Assembly (NCBI RefSeq): GCF_963678635.1
Contig: NC_087065.1
Location: forward strand, 58,926,754-58,990,753
From: Symsagittifera roscoffensis
Taxonomy: Eukaryota; Xenacoelomorpha; Acoela; Convolutidae
Direction: 5' to 3'
DNA length: 64,000 bases
Below are positions 53,101 through 64,000 of the stretch, piece by piece. The notes below the pieces were generated by a model. That model was not told the origin of the DNA. It saw only the letters and a list, made by a program, of their open reading frames with translations, and did not search any database. Numbering within the stretch: position 1 is the first letter of the stretch; every line of letters begins with the position of its first letter. The translations under genes were made by a program, and so were the position numbers.

Positions 53101-54521
53101 TGGCCTTCAATTGTGTCGGCTTAGTTGGCTTGCATGAGTTTTAGGATTTTTTGTTCTTGTTTCTACTTTTTGGCACATTTTAATAACATCTTAAGAAAAT
53201 TAACAATTTGAAGCTTTTGTGAAATGTTCTAGCAGAAATTATTTAAACGTCTTTTTAATGTGCAGTTTTATCACGAAGCATGTGCTGTTATGCTTGCTTG
53301 CAATGGGAATCAATTTTTTTTCAGGTTGACAACTTGTTGAACAAAATCACTGCATCAATTATGCTGCTGACCTGAGAATTCAAATTTCAGGCTTAAAAAA
53401 TAACAGAAACTACTGATACCAGTGCTAAGGATATTAATACAGACTATTATATTAGAAACAGCACTTTAGCTTCAAGGTATCATGGACCTGTATAGTAAAG
53501 ATACGCGAGGAGACCCGCAACAAAATAAGAGGGTTCGAACCTGGGCAGGGTCGGATGTTTTTAATGATTTTTTACGTATACTAGTTAAAATGCGTCCGCT
53601 CTATAAATTGAGGCATATTAATTGGTATTTTTTTCAAATTGACTGGTACTGCTAATTGGCTTGTTTCACCTAGCAATTATGTAGACTCATATTTGGCGTG
53701 CGTCACCTAAGAAATTATGTAGACTCAATATTTTACTCATTCAGTTTTTCTCAGTACCGTTATTGGTCATATTTTGCTTGTGTATGCAAAGTGCAACTTC
53801 GTGTCTGTGTCGAAATTTGTTTTTTTAGGGCTTTATGAACTTTTCAATTAGTTTTAAAGTCTCTTTTAAAATTTCGTTGCTTTGACCTTTTTTCTCGGTT
53901 TAATAAGTTTGGACCTGTTTAATATCGACTTATTGGCCTCATACTGCGTCGTTTGATGAGCGAAAACATTTTTTTGTGCTCGTGTGTGTTGAGGTAGATG
54001 TGGCTTTACCAACTTTTTTTAAAATTTTTATAAGTCTTTTGTGAAACGCTTTCGGCTTGAAGGGTTTCTGCTCGGGTATTTTGGGCTTGTTTAAAGCTTG
54101 GTTAATTTTGTTCTGATGCTAATTTTATCTTGTATTGTCTTGGTGTTTTTTTTTTGAAAAATCGTTTTTTTTTCTGAAAGATTTCGGTATTTTGGAAATT
54201 TTTTCGATATTTTTTCGAATTCTCGGCGTTTTGTATTGTATAGCAAGTGGTGCGAAGCTCGGGTTCGCCTTTGTGTTTCAGTTTTCTGTGATGATAATTT
54301 AGCACTGTCGGCTTAGTTTTCGAATTGTTAATTACACTAGCCAGATTGCGAATGTTAGTGTATTTGTACCAATTTTCTTTTTTTCTAACTTAAATTAAAC
54401 TGTTCATTGAAATTTTTCACTTATTTGGTGGCACTTTTGCTATAATCAGGATCTGTAGCATTGGAAATTTCTCAACATCTGTTCTCTGCTTTGTTTGTTG
54501 CCAGTTTTTGTGGATAAACAA
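50193..54521. other. Host DNA with scattered repeat pieces, no gene seen
   Basis: At 50320-50480 a piece (AAACTCCACTATTGAACAGCAAAAGTGTAAAGG ... TGATCCAGTTTTCTCAAATTG) recurs at 58445-58590. A tRNA-like segment with B box GGGTTCGAACCTGG lies at 53531-53544. ORFs are short and unrecognised. Confidence 0.5.
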
Positions 54522-54590
54522 GCGTCCGTGGCTGAGTAGTTAGTGTGTGAGACTCATAATATTTCGGTTGCAGATTGAATCCCAGACGCA
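54522..54590 (+). repeat. tRNA-like SINE head
   Basis: GCGTCCG at 54522 pairs with CAGACGC at 54583 in six of seven positions, like an acceptor stem. TGGCTGAGTAGTTAG matches an RNA polymerase III A box and GATTGAATCCC a B box. The anticodon stem does not pair, so this is a tRNA-derived SINE or pseudogene rather than a working tRNA. Confidence 0.6.
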
Positions 54591-56363
54591 GCTGAATTTC
54601 ACTAATTCGTGTCTTGTTTCTATTTTTTTTTTTGCAGTTCTATAGAGCAGCTTTTTGTCGTGTTCTCGCTAGTGTTTGCGAAGCACAGCTTCGCCTCTAG
54701 ATTTGATTTATGTTATAGCGTGTTCTTATGATGTTAGGTAGAATCGTGATGAACATTTTTTAACTGGGGCGCATATTTTCGATATCAAAACCCTGTTAGT
54801 TTTTCAAGCTAGCATTTCTTTTTAGATCAACTGGCGTCTTCCTAAGTGTTTTTGGTTTGTTTAGTTGCCTGCTCAGTACATTTTTTTGAATCTTTTTCTA
54901 ATGTACCGATTTAGATGGGAGAAGGGGCGATTGGGTTCGTTTACACCTTCAATTCCTGGTTTCTTTGGTTACTCTTTTTTTTAAATAATTTTTGTTATTT
55001 TTAACTGATTTATTTGACTTAAACGACATAATTCTGCTGTTGAATTAGTAGAATGATGTTGAATTTGCAGCCGAATTTTCAAAATACCATTTGAACAGCC
55101 AAAAGAGCAATGCAAAGCAATTTTTTCTAATAACTTTAAGCCCACAATTTCGAATTGATTTTTTTACCCGACAATATGCCATGCAGTCAATGCAAAAAAA
55201 ACACAGAACAACCGCAAAAAGGTAAACGCGAAAGTTTTAAAACTTGTGATAATTTTTAATTAGCAACATCACAAAATTTGATATAACCATGAGCATATTA
55301 CCGAGATCAAGGCAGAATGCTCTGAATCTCGAAGCTTAGTTCAATCAACGCAAAAGACATTCAAGTCCAGGTTAAACCGGCAAGCAGCCAGATCATTGCA
55401 GTTTGTTTTTAATTGTTGCAAGCCGAAAGTGATACCCAACTCGTTGCAATCCCAGACCATTGTTGCCAAAGACTATCGTCACATTGAATTGCCGGACCGT
55501 TCCCGTTCCAAGTAGTTTCGACTGAACGGATAACCGATTTTTGGCTGTTTTGAGAATTTCAACGCTCTCAAATTTTACAACAGAGCCTCGCTTGTTAACA
55601 ACACTTTTTAATTTTGGCCTTAGTCAGTTTCACCAGCTCTACACTGTTAACATCCGGATTGGCTGGTATTATTCACCTTGCGTCTACGCCATGCCCAGCA
55701 AAAACACTACTCAACCTATAATGTTTGGTTTCTCACTGCACTTATATCGCTTGTTGGTGATGTTACCCCGGAAAAATTTTCGGTTGAATTCGGCGTTAAT
55801 TGCGGCCTTTATCGCTCTTCCTAAAGAATGTTTTTCTTTTCTGTCAAATTATGGGGAAAGTTTGCACATCGGTTCTTAAGAAAACTTGCCAATCAAATAG
55901 CGGGCCAATCCTAATGATAAATATGGTTCCTGCGGTCGATGTGGGCCCCAAGCTGGATATATTACTAAATGATCTCAAAAAACCAAGACAAGCTCAGGGT
56001 GTATTTCTGAAAAATAGAAGTTGAAGTGGAAATGGTCGCGGAAAAATACTCTTTACGATTACCTCAGAAAACGATTACTCTTTACGAATAAACATTCTCT
56101 ATACTCTTTGTTTCCTCAGATGAGCCGTTTTGGCTCTGGGAAGTATCATAGTTGTCTGTGGAACAATGGTATTTATTTTTTGTTTATCACAAGTGGCATG
56201 AAGTATCGTTTATCTTAGTGTCAAATTAATTTAATTTTCTCTCATTTGTGTGGTATGTGCTTCCACATTATTTTCCAGAATTTCTGCTCTGAAGATTTTC
56301 AAACTGAGAGAAATTGGTTTTGTATCTGAACGAAATATGTAAGCTATCAGAATGAAATAAAAA

Positions 56364-56409
56364 CAAGACTGCTCGTATCAGGGCAAAGCCCTGAAAGTTC
56401 CGACTGCCT
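56364..56409 (+). repeat. Module with GGGC-AAA-GCCC hairpin (first of many)
   Basis: The motif AGACTGCTCGTATCAGGGC(G/A)AAGCCCTGA followed by a TTCCGACTGCC ending contains a perfect stem (CAGGGC/GCCCTG). Further copies start near 56941, 57288, 57355, 57702, 57769, 60955, 61531 and 61876, with a diverged one at 20839 next to the retroelement LTR. Confidence 0.9.
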
Positions 56410-57280
56410 TTTAACATTTATTGAGCAGTAATAACAATAAAAAAACATTTAAAAAAATAAATGAAATAAAATGAAATTTTTTTTTCTCTAAAATTTGAAT
56501 TTTTTTTGATGAAAATCATCCCCCCACACGCCATATGAAGTACAAAACAATAGATTTCGCTCCTTGTTACAAATCAATTATGGCAAATAAGCTTCTTTTA
56601 ACCAATTTGGAACAATTTCTAAGACGGATTAAATCTCCGCTTACGCGTTAATAGCGCGAATTATATCGCGCGTTAATTGTCCCAAATTGGTCAAAATGGC
56701 TATCTTTAAACCCTCATAACTTTACGAAAAATGATCACAGGTGAAATATCTTTTCCAATTTAGGCTCAGGACAACAATAACTTTCGAATGATATCAAAAA
56801 ATTCCGTCAAAAGTGGCTAGTTAAAAAGTCGAAATTTGTCTGAAGAAAAAAAACCCACCCCAAGCACAAATATTCCGTTACTTTCGTATCGAAAGTCGGA
56901 ACAATTACTTGGCAGATACTAATTGCTAGCTAACAAATACAAGACTGCTCGTATCACGGCGAAGCCCTGATTGTTCCGACTGCCTTTTAAGGTTTATGGA
57001 GCAGCAGTAATAACATAAAAAATTAAATGAAATAAAAAAGAATGAAAATTTTTTTTCCAAAAATTTGAAATTTTTTTTATGAAAATCATCCCCCCACACG
57101 CCATATAAAGTACAAAAAGATAGATTTCGTTCCTTGTAACAAATCAATTATGGCATATAAGCTTCCTTGAAGCAATTTGGAACGATTTATAAGACGGATT
57201 AAATCTCCGCTTACGCGTTAATAGCGCGAATTATATCGCGCGTTAATTGTCCCAAATTGGTCAAAATGGCTATCTTTAAA

Positions 57281-58094
57281 CCTAACAAGACTGCTCGTAT
57301 CAGGGCGAAGCCCTGAGTGTTCCGACTGCCTAACAAGGCTATCTTTAAACCTAACAAGACTGCTCGTATCAGGGCGAAGCCCTGAGTGTTCCGACTGCCT
57401 TTAAAGTTATATGGAGCAGTAATAACAAAAAAATGTAATAAAATAAAATGAAATTTTTTTTTCTAAAATTTGAAAGTTTTTTTAAAAAAAAAATCATCCC
57501 CCACATGTCATAATAAGTTCTAAGTGATATATTTTGCTCCTATTAACAAATCAATTATGGCATATAAGCTTCCTTGAAGCAATTTGGAACGATTTATAAG
57601 ACGGATTAAATCTCCGCTTACGCGTTAATAGCGCGAATTATATCGCGCGTTAATTGTCCCAAATTGGTCAAAATGGCTATCTTTAAACCTAACAAGACTG
57701 CTCGTATCAGGGCGAAGCCCTGAGTGTTCCGACTGCCTAACAAGGCTATCTTTAAACCTAACAAGACTGCTCGTATCAGGGCGAAGCCCTGAGTGTTCCG
57801 ACTGCCTTTAAAGTTTTATGGAGCAGTAATAACAAAAAAATGTAATAAAATAAAATGAAATTTTTTTTTCTAAAATTTGAAAGTTTTTTTAAAAAAAAAA
57901 TCATCCCCCACATGTCATAATAAGTTCTAAGTGATATATTTTGCTCCTATTAACAAATCAATTATGGCATATAAGCTTCCTTGAAGCAATTTGGAACGAT
58001 TTCTAAGACGGATTAAATCTCGGTTACGCGTTAATAGCGCGAAATATATCGCGCGTTAATTTTCCCAAATTGGCCAAAATGACAATTTTTAAAC
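57281..58094 (+). repeat. 407-base tandem repeat, two units
   Basis: CCTAACAAGACTGCTCG begins at 57281 and again at 57688. Each unit holds two hairpin modules, an A/T-rich stretch, and the block TTACGCGTTAATAGCGCG. The units are nearly identical. Confidence 0.92.
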
Positions 58095-58261
58095 CCCCAT
58101 AACTTTACGAAAAATGATCACAGGTGAAATATCTTTTCAAATTTAAGCTCAGGACAACAATACCTTTCGAATGATATAAAAAATTTCGTCAAAAATGGCT
58201 TGTTAAAAAGTCGAAATTTGTCTGAAGAAAAAAAAACCCACCCCGAGCACAAATATTCCGT

Positions 58262-59022
58262 TATAGGTATTTTATATAGTAAAAAGGACAACTTTTGCCT
58301 TTCAAACAAATGTAGTTAAGAGTATAAACAGGTCTTGGTTTTTTTCAGGAAGAAGTCGAAGTAAATTTGATCACGCTTAATTTTGAGTTTTTTGCGGTAA
58401 CACTTGTGATTTCGTTTCAAGTTCGGTGCATTTTTATTGTTAAAAGGAGGCAAACTCCACTATCGAGCAGCAAAAGTGTAAAGGTCACGAGAAACATTAT
58501 CGACTTCTAGTTTTGAAAGTGGAAATTATTTGTCAGATTTCTCAGCGAAATGGAAATTTTACCTATTGATCCAGTTTTCTCAAATTGGGTTAATTTTATG
58601 AAAAAATTGTCCATAATAAAATAATCTAGAATTGAAATAATTTGAGTCCATCCAATTTCTTGCATTTTCTTCATCGGAAGTCAGCTTCTGTTCTGTTTTC
58701 TCGCGTTCATTACTCGTTTTATCCAATGCTTTCGAGATTATACTCTTCATAAATTTGTTGGGCATCGTAAGAGGTTCAGTTTATCAGGAATTGAACCCAT
58801 ACTTTTGTCATAATTTTTTGACTAAAAAAGCCAAAATTGATCCCTTTTTGGGGTAAATTGTGTGCTCAAATTTTTAAAAACAAATGATATAAAATTATTC
58901 GGCTAAAGTTTTAAGCAATTTTATTCTTCATCAGATTTCACGTAAAATCAACACAATGTTTGAAAAACGTGTTTTCATGTTTTATTCGGTTTGTCAGAAA
59001 TATTCACCAATATTCAACGCGT
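58262..59022. other. Spacer between the duplicated blocks, no gene seen
   Basis: Includes the repeat piece shared with 50320-50480 (at 58445-58590). No ORF of note. Confidence 0.5.
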
Positions 59023-59200
59023 TTTTTTAGCGCGCTGCCCCTCAAAATTAGTATATATTGGCGCCTTTAGAAAAATTTTAGGGTCGGTCGGCCGAAAATG
59101 GATTTCTTAAAAAGTACCAAAGGGGGGACCCTTTGGGTTGGCAGGGGTTCGAATACCTGAGTAGGGAGGCATCCGCCCCCCCCCCCCTAAATCCGCCCCA
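59023..59200 (-). mobile_element. Truncated hAT MITE, inverted relative of 33701-34112
   Basis: In reverse complement it starts GGGGCGGATTTAGGGG and continues with the same order of blocks as the left half of the complete MITE (the stretch with ACCCTTTGG, GGCCGAAAATGG and GGCGCC). The outer CAG end and the whole right half are missing. Confidence 0.85.
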
Positions 59201-59218
59201 GTATATAAATCAGTTTCT

Positions 59219-62200
59219 AATTCGTGTCTTGTTTCTATTTTTTTGCACTTCTATAGAGCAGCTTTTTGTCGTGTTCTCGCTAGTGTTTGCGAAGCGCAGC
59301 TTCGCTTCTAGATTTGATTGATGTTATAGCGTGTTCTTATGATGTTAGGTAGAATCGTGATGAACATTTTTTAACTGGGTTTTCAACTGGGGCGCATATT
59401 TTCGATATCAAAACCTTGTTAGTTTTTCAAGCTAGCTTTTCTTTTCAGATCAACTGGCGTCTTCCTATGTGTTTTTGGTTTGTTTAGTTGCCGCTCAGTA
59501 CATTTTTCTGAATCTTTTTCTAATGTACTCATTTAGATGGGAGAAGGGGCGATTGGGTTCGTTTACACCTTCAGTTCCTGGTTTCTTTGGTTACTCTTTT
59601 TTTAAATAATTTTTGTTATTTTTAACTGATTTATTTGACTTTAACGACATAATTCTGCCCTTGAATTACTAGAATGATGTTAAATTTGCAGCCGAATTTT
59701 CAAAATTACATTTGAACAGCCAAAAGAGCAATGCAAAGCAATTTTTTCTAATAACTTCAGTGCCACATTTTTCGCAGTCAATGCAAAAAAAAAACACATA
59801 ACAGCAAAAAGGTAAACGCGAAAGTTTTAAAACTTGTGATAATTTTTACTTAGCAACATCACAAAATTTGATATAACCATGAGCATATTACCGAGGTCAA
59901 GGCAGAATGCTCTGAATCTCGAAGCTTAGTTCAATCAACGCAAAAGACATTCAAGTCCAGGTTAAACCGGCAAGCAGCCAGATCATTGCAGTTTGTTTTT
60001 AATTGTTGCAAGCCGAAAGGGATACCCAACTCGTTGCAATCCCAGACCATTTTTGCCAAAGACTATCGTCATATTGAATTGCCGGACCGTTCCCGTTCCA
60101 AGTAGTTTCGACTGAACGGATAACCGATTTTTGGCTGTTTTGAGAATTTCAACGCTCTCAAATTTTATAACAGAGCCTCGCTTGTTAACAACACTTTTTA
60201 ATTTTGGCCTTAGTCAGTTTCACCAGCTCTACACTGTTAACATCCGGATTGGCTGGTATTATTCACCTTGCGTCTACGCCATGCCCAGCAAAAACACTAC
60301 TCAACCTATAATGTTTGGTTTTTCACTGCACTTATATCGCTTGTTGGTGATGTTACCCCGGAAAAATTTTCGGTTGAATTCGGCGTTAATTGCGGCCTTT
60401 ATCGCTCTTCCTAAAGAATGTTTTTTCTTTTCTGTCAAATTTTGGGGAAAGTTTGCACATCGGTTCTTAAGAAAACTTGCCAATCAAATAGCGGGCCAAT
60501 CCTAGTGATAAATATGGTTCCTGCGGTCGATGTGGGCCCCAAGCTGGATATATTACTAAATGATCTCAAAAAACCAAGACAAGCTCAGGGTGTATTTCTG
60601 AAAAATAGAAGTTGAAGTGGAAATGGTCGCGGAAAAATACTCTTTACGATTACCTCAGAAAACGATTACTCTTTACGAATAAACATTCTCTATACTCTTT
60701 GTTTCCTCAGATGAGCCGTTTTGGCTCTGGGAAGTATCATAGTTGTCTGTGGAACAATGGTATTTATTTTTTGTTTATCACAAGTGGCATGAAGTATCGT
60801 TTATCTTAGTGTCAAATTAATTTAATTTTCTCTCATTTGTGTGGTATGTGCTTCCACATTATTTTCCAGAATTTCTGCTCTGAAGATTTTCAAACTGAGA
60901 GAAATTGGTTTTGTATCTGAACGAAATATGTAAGCTATCAGAATGAAATAAAAACAAGACTGCTCGTATCAGGGCAAAGCCCTGAAAGTTCCGACTGCCT
61001 TTTAACATTTATTGAGCAGTAATAACAATAAAAAAACATTTAAAAAAATAAATGAAATAAAATGAAATTTTTTTTTCTCTAAAATTTGAATTTTTTTTGA
61101 TGAAAATCATCCCCCCACACGCCATATGAAGTACAAAACAATAGATTTCGCTCCTTGTTACAAATCAATTATGGCAAATAAGCTTCTTTTAACCAATTTG
61201 GAACAATTTCTAAGACGGATTAAATCTCCGCTTACGCGTTAATAGCGCGAATTATATCGCGCGTTAATTGTCCCAAATTGGTCAAAATGGCTATCTTTAA
61301 AACCTCATAACTTTACGAAAAATGATCACAGGTGAAATATCTTTTCCAATTTAGGCTCAGGACAACAATAACTTTCGAATGATATTAAAAAAATTCCGTC
61401 AAAAGTGGCTAGTTAAAAAGTCGAAATTTGTCTGAAGAAAAAAAACCCACCCCAAGCACAAATATTCCGTTACTTTCGTATCGAAAGTCGGAACAATTAC
61501 TTGGCAGATACTAATTGCTAGCTAACAAATACAAGACTGCTCGTATCAGGGTGAAGCCCTGATTGTTCCGACTGCCTTTTAAGGTTTATGGAGCAGCAGT
61601 AATAACATAAAAAATTAAATAAAATAAAATAAAATGAAAGTTTTTTTTCCAAAAATTTGAAATTTTTTATGAAAATCATCCCCCCACACGCCATATAAAG
61701 TACAAAAAGATAGATTTCGTTCCTTGTAACAAATCAATTATGACAAATAAGCTTCGTTCAACCAATTTAGAACGATTTATAAGACGGAATAAATCTCCGC
61801 TTACGCGTTAATAGCGCGAATTATATCGCTCGTTAATTGTCCCAAATTGGTCAAAATGGCTATCTTTAAACCTAACAAGACTGCTCGTATCAGGGCGAAG
61901 CCCTGAGTGTTCCGACTGCCTTTAAAGTTTTATGGAGCAGTAATCACAAAAAAATTTAATAAAATAAAATGAAATTTTTTTTTCTAAAATTTGAAAGTTT
62001 TTTTTTTAAAAAAAAATCATCCCCCCACTTGTCATAATAAGTTCTAAGTGATATATTTTGCTCCTATTAACAAATCAATTATGGCATATAAGCTTCCTTG
62101 AAGCAATTTGGAACGATTTCTAAGACGGATTAAATCTCGCTTACGCGTTAATAGCGCGAAATATATCGCGCGTTAATTTTCCCAAATTGGCCAAAATGGC

Positions 62201-62390
62201 AATCTTTAAACCCCCATAACTTTACGAAAAATGATCACAGGTAAAATATCTTTTCAAATTTAAGCTCAGGACAACAATACCTTTCGAATGATATAAAAAA
62301 AATTTCGTCAATAATGGCTTGTTAAAAAGTCGAAATTTGTCTGAAGAAAAAAAAACCCACCCCGAGCACAAATATTCCGTTACTTTCGTA
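59219..62390 (+). repeat. Segmental duplication, copy 2
   Basis: Copy of 54604-58261. The shared open stretch here is 124 codons (60131-60505), the length difference coming from a small indel; this shows that neither version is under protein-coding constraint. The high identity means recent duplication or a false duplication from assembling two haplotypes. Confidence 0.92.
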
Positions 62391-64000
62391 TCGAAAGTCG
62401 GAACAATAACTTAACGAAAAATGATCACAGGTGAAATATCGTTTCAAATTTAAGTTCAGGACAATAATGGCTTTCGAATGATATGAAAAAATTCCGTCAA
62501 AATGGCTAGTTAAAAAGTCGAAATTTGTCTGAAGAAAAAAAACCCACACCGAGCACAAATATTCCGTTACTTTCGTATCGAAAGTCGGAACAAAAATAAG
62601 CTGGCTGCGGTGCAAGTAGCACACAAAGTTCTGGTCCTCGGTCGGTCCACTTGAGAAAAGGCGAAAACTGGCGGTGGGGGAGAAGTGAAGAAAGGCAAGA
62701 AGCTACTATAAGCTTTATAAAACAGTTATCAACAGCTTAATACACGTTTTTTTGAAAAAATTACAGCTGCGCAAGTGAGTGAATGTGAAAATTTTTGCTC
62801 TAAACTGGTCTGAACATCTTACGTCCGGATTTTAGTCCACTGATTTTCGACGATGGGAAAGTTTTTTTTCATCGATCGAATCTCGACTGATGATAGGGTT
62901 GTAACATGGTCGAGCCTATGTTACAACCCTATGTTGGAATATCACTCGAGCCTTAGGATGCTGCGTCTTTGAGCTGATTGATTTTGCGTGAAAAGGAAAA
63001 CAAGCCTCATAACTAAGTTTCTTCATAACTAGTGGTCGGAGCAACAACCGACCATTTTTGTAACGTTTTGTTTCCTTTGCGGTATGTGTAACATAATAGT
63101 TAATTAGAGGCTCAAAATAATAGCCATGATTCACTCTTGTACTTTGAATACTAAAGCTTTTATTAGTTAGTGGTTTTTAAGCGATTTTACTCTAGCAAAA
63201 CCATTTTGACAGATAAAAGACCATTTAGCGCACTGAAGGATGTTTTTTTTAAATTAATTTTATTAAAAAAATGGTTTTGCGGCGTTCTTGTTTCAAGTTT
63301 GCTGGTTCAAACGATTTTGTTTTATTTTTTTTTTACAATTGTACGTTTTCAGTTTCTGTTGTAGTTTCACATCAAAGTGAGCCTCTAAATTAAAATGCAT
63401 TTCAAAAAGCGCCGTCCGCTTCTTGATGTCCATTTAATTAGCAATAACAATACAGTTTACTTCATACAATTGGGTTCTTCACGAAAAACTTTCTGCGTTT
63501 TCGAGCCTGAAAACTTGATCGATATTCATCTTGACAAAGAAATTGTTTACCATTTCAGCTCGATGTTTCAATTGAGCTTGGTTTTTTGTTTGAGCTGACG
63601 ACAATGTTGAAGTGGAAAATAAAATTGCATACGTCATTCATTTTCAATTCCCAGGCACTATCTGAATTGTGAGAAAAAGATGAAATAAAAAACAAAGTAA
63701 TTTCTAATTTAATGCTTTTGTGGAGTTTTATTGCAGAAAAAGACGAGACGTGGCCCGTTCAAATGTATTAATGAACCAATTGTTTCCGGTTTTAATAATT
63801 CAAATTTGAATGAATGGCATTTGATAGTTTTTGTCATAGAGATTTTCCTCGCTGTCAATTTGAGTTCTTATCATTTAAGTTCAAATTTTGCGTATTGTAT
63901 CAAGAGCTACTACTTAGGGCCAACTTAACAAAAATAACTGGTTACTGAGAAAATTGCTTCCAATGTTTGACCTTTTTCGTCTGTTTTTTTAATCGTTGAG
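62391..64000. other. Right end, no gene seen
   Basis: The first 210 bases repeat part of the preceding module (GAAATTTGTCTGAAG and GGAACAA ends). Short ORFs follow (for example 63395-63598, 67 aa) with no recognisable content. Confidence 0.5.
62893..62932. repeat. Perfect 15-bp hairpin
   Basis: ATAGGGTTGTAACAT and ATGTTACAACCCTAT are perfect reverse complements separated by a 10-base loop. Confidence 0.95.

Larger units (their letters stand above)
54604..58261 (+). repeat. Segmental duplication, copy 1
   Basis: Matches 59219-62390 in the same orientation, offset about 4590-4615 bases, with only occasional substitutions and small indels over the first 2.3 kb. Copy 1 carries one additional 407-base tandem unit. 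The part 55300-56220 has more even base composition than the surroundings and an ORF of 112 codons (55541-55879) with no recognised family. Confidence 0.93.

Noticed and set aside
54522-54590. Functional tRNA gene
   Set aside because: The acceptor and boxes are tRNA-like, but the anticodon stem does not pair and one acceptor pair is lost.
55541-60505. 112- and 124-codon ORFs in the duplicated blocks as genes
   Set aside because: The two copies differ by an indel that changes the end of the frame and no family is recognised; the frame shows no sign of selection.
56364-61920. CRISPR-like array of short repeats
   Set aside because: Spacing is irregular and the repeats are embedded in longer duplicated units in a eukaryotic genome.

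Overview
The window is animal (metazoan) nuclear DNA, probably from an invertebrate. It is AT-rich and has one 200-base assembly gap (2067-2266), spliceosomal-type splice signals, a cyclin-box gene and many families of eukaryotic transposable elements. Nothing in it looks bacterial. I cannot name the species.

Region 1 (1-2066) is left flanking DNA with no gene I can support. Region 2 (2267-20838) is one very large LTR retrotransposon of the Ty3/gypsy type, lying on the + strand. Its 5' LTR is cut by the assembly gap. The 187 bases shared by the two LTR ends differ at a single position, so the insertion looks young. From left to right it holds a primer-binding site, a repeat-rich leader, a small basic ORF overlapping gag, a long gag N-terminal ORF, and gag capsid / CCHC zinc knuckle / protease. 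Then come reverse transcriptase, RNase H and integrase (DD35E plus GPY/F domain). Downstream is an accessory block: two tiny hydrophobic ORFs, a 391-codon ORF with no Met codon that opens right after a splice-acceptor-like sequence, a 760-aa envelope-type glycoprotein, a short tail ORF, and a 559-aa protein I do not recognise, followed by a likely 3'-UTR intron. pol is broken at about seven points, while the glycoprotein and 559-aa ORFs are open. The extra ORFs make this the most unusual object in the window.

Region 3 (20839-37862) is gene-poor host DNA with dispersed repeats, an (ATT)n microsatellite, three fold-back (inverted-repeat) elements and a complete hAT-type MITE with a perfect 8-bp target duplication (33701-34112). 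Region 4 (37863-39100) is the one convincing host gene, a cyclin G-like protein on the - strand. Region 5 (39101-54500) holds dispersed repeats, a decayed tandem array (41780-42970), a broken non-LTR (LINE) element (44424-47240), a second LINE endonuclease fragment (49863-50192) and tRNA-like SINE heads. Region 6 (54604-62390) is a recent, nearly identical segmental duplication about 4.6 kb apart with internal 407-bp tandem repeats. The last 1.6 kb has no gene I can support.

The retroelement genes would work together as in an enveloped retrovirus: Gag forms particles, PR/RT/RH/IN copy and insert the genome, and the glycoprotein would provide membrane attachment and fusion. The roles of the other ORFs are unknown. 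This copy cannot make intact Pol from one frame.
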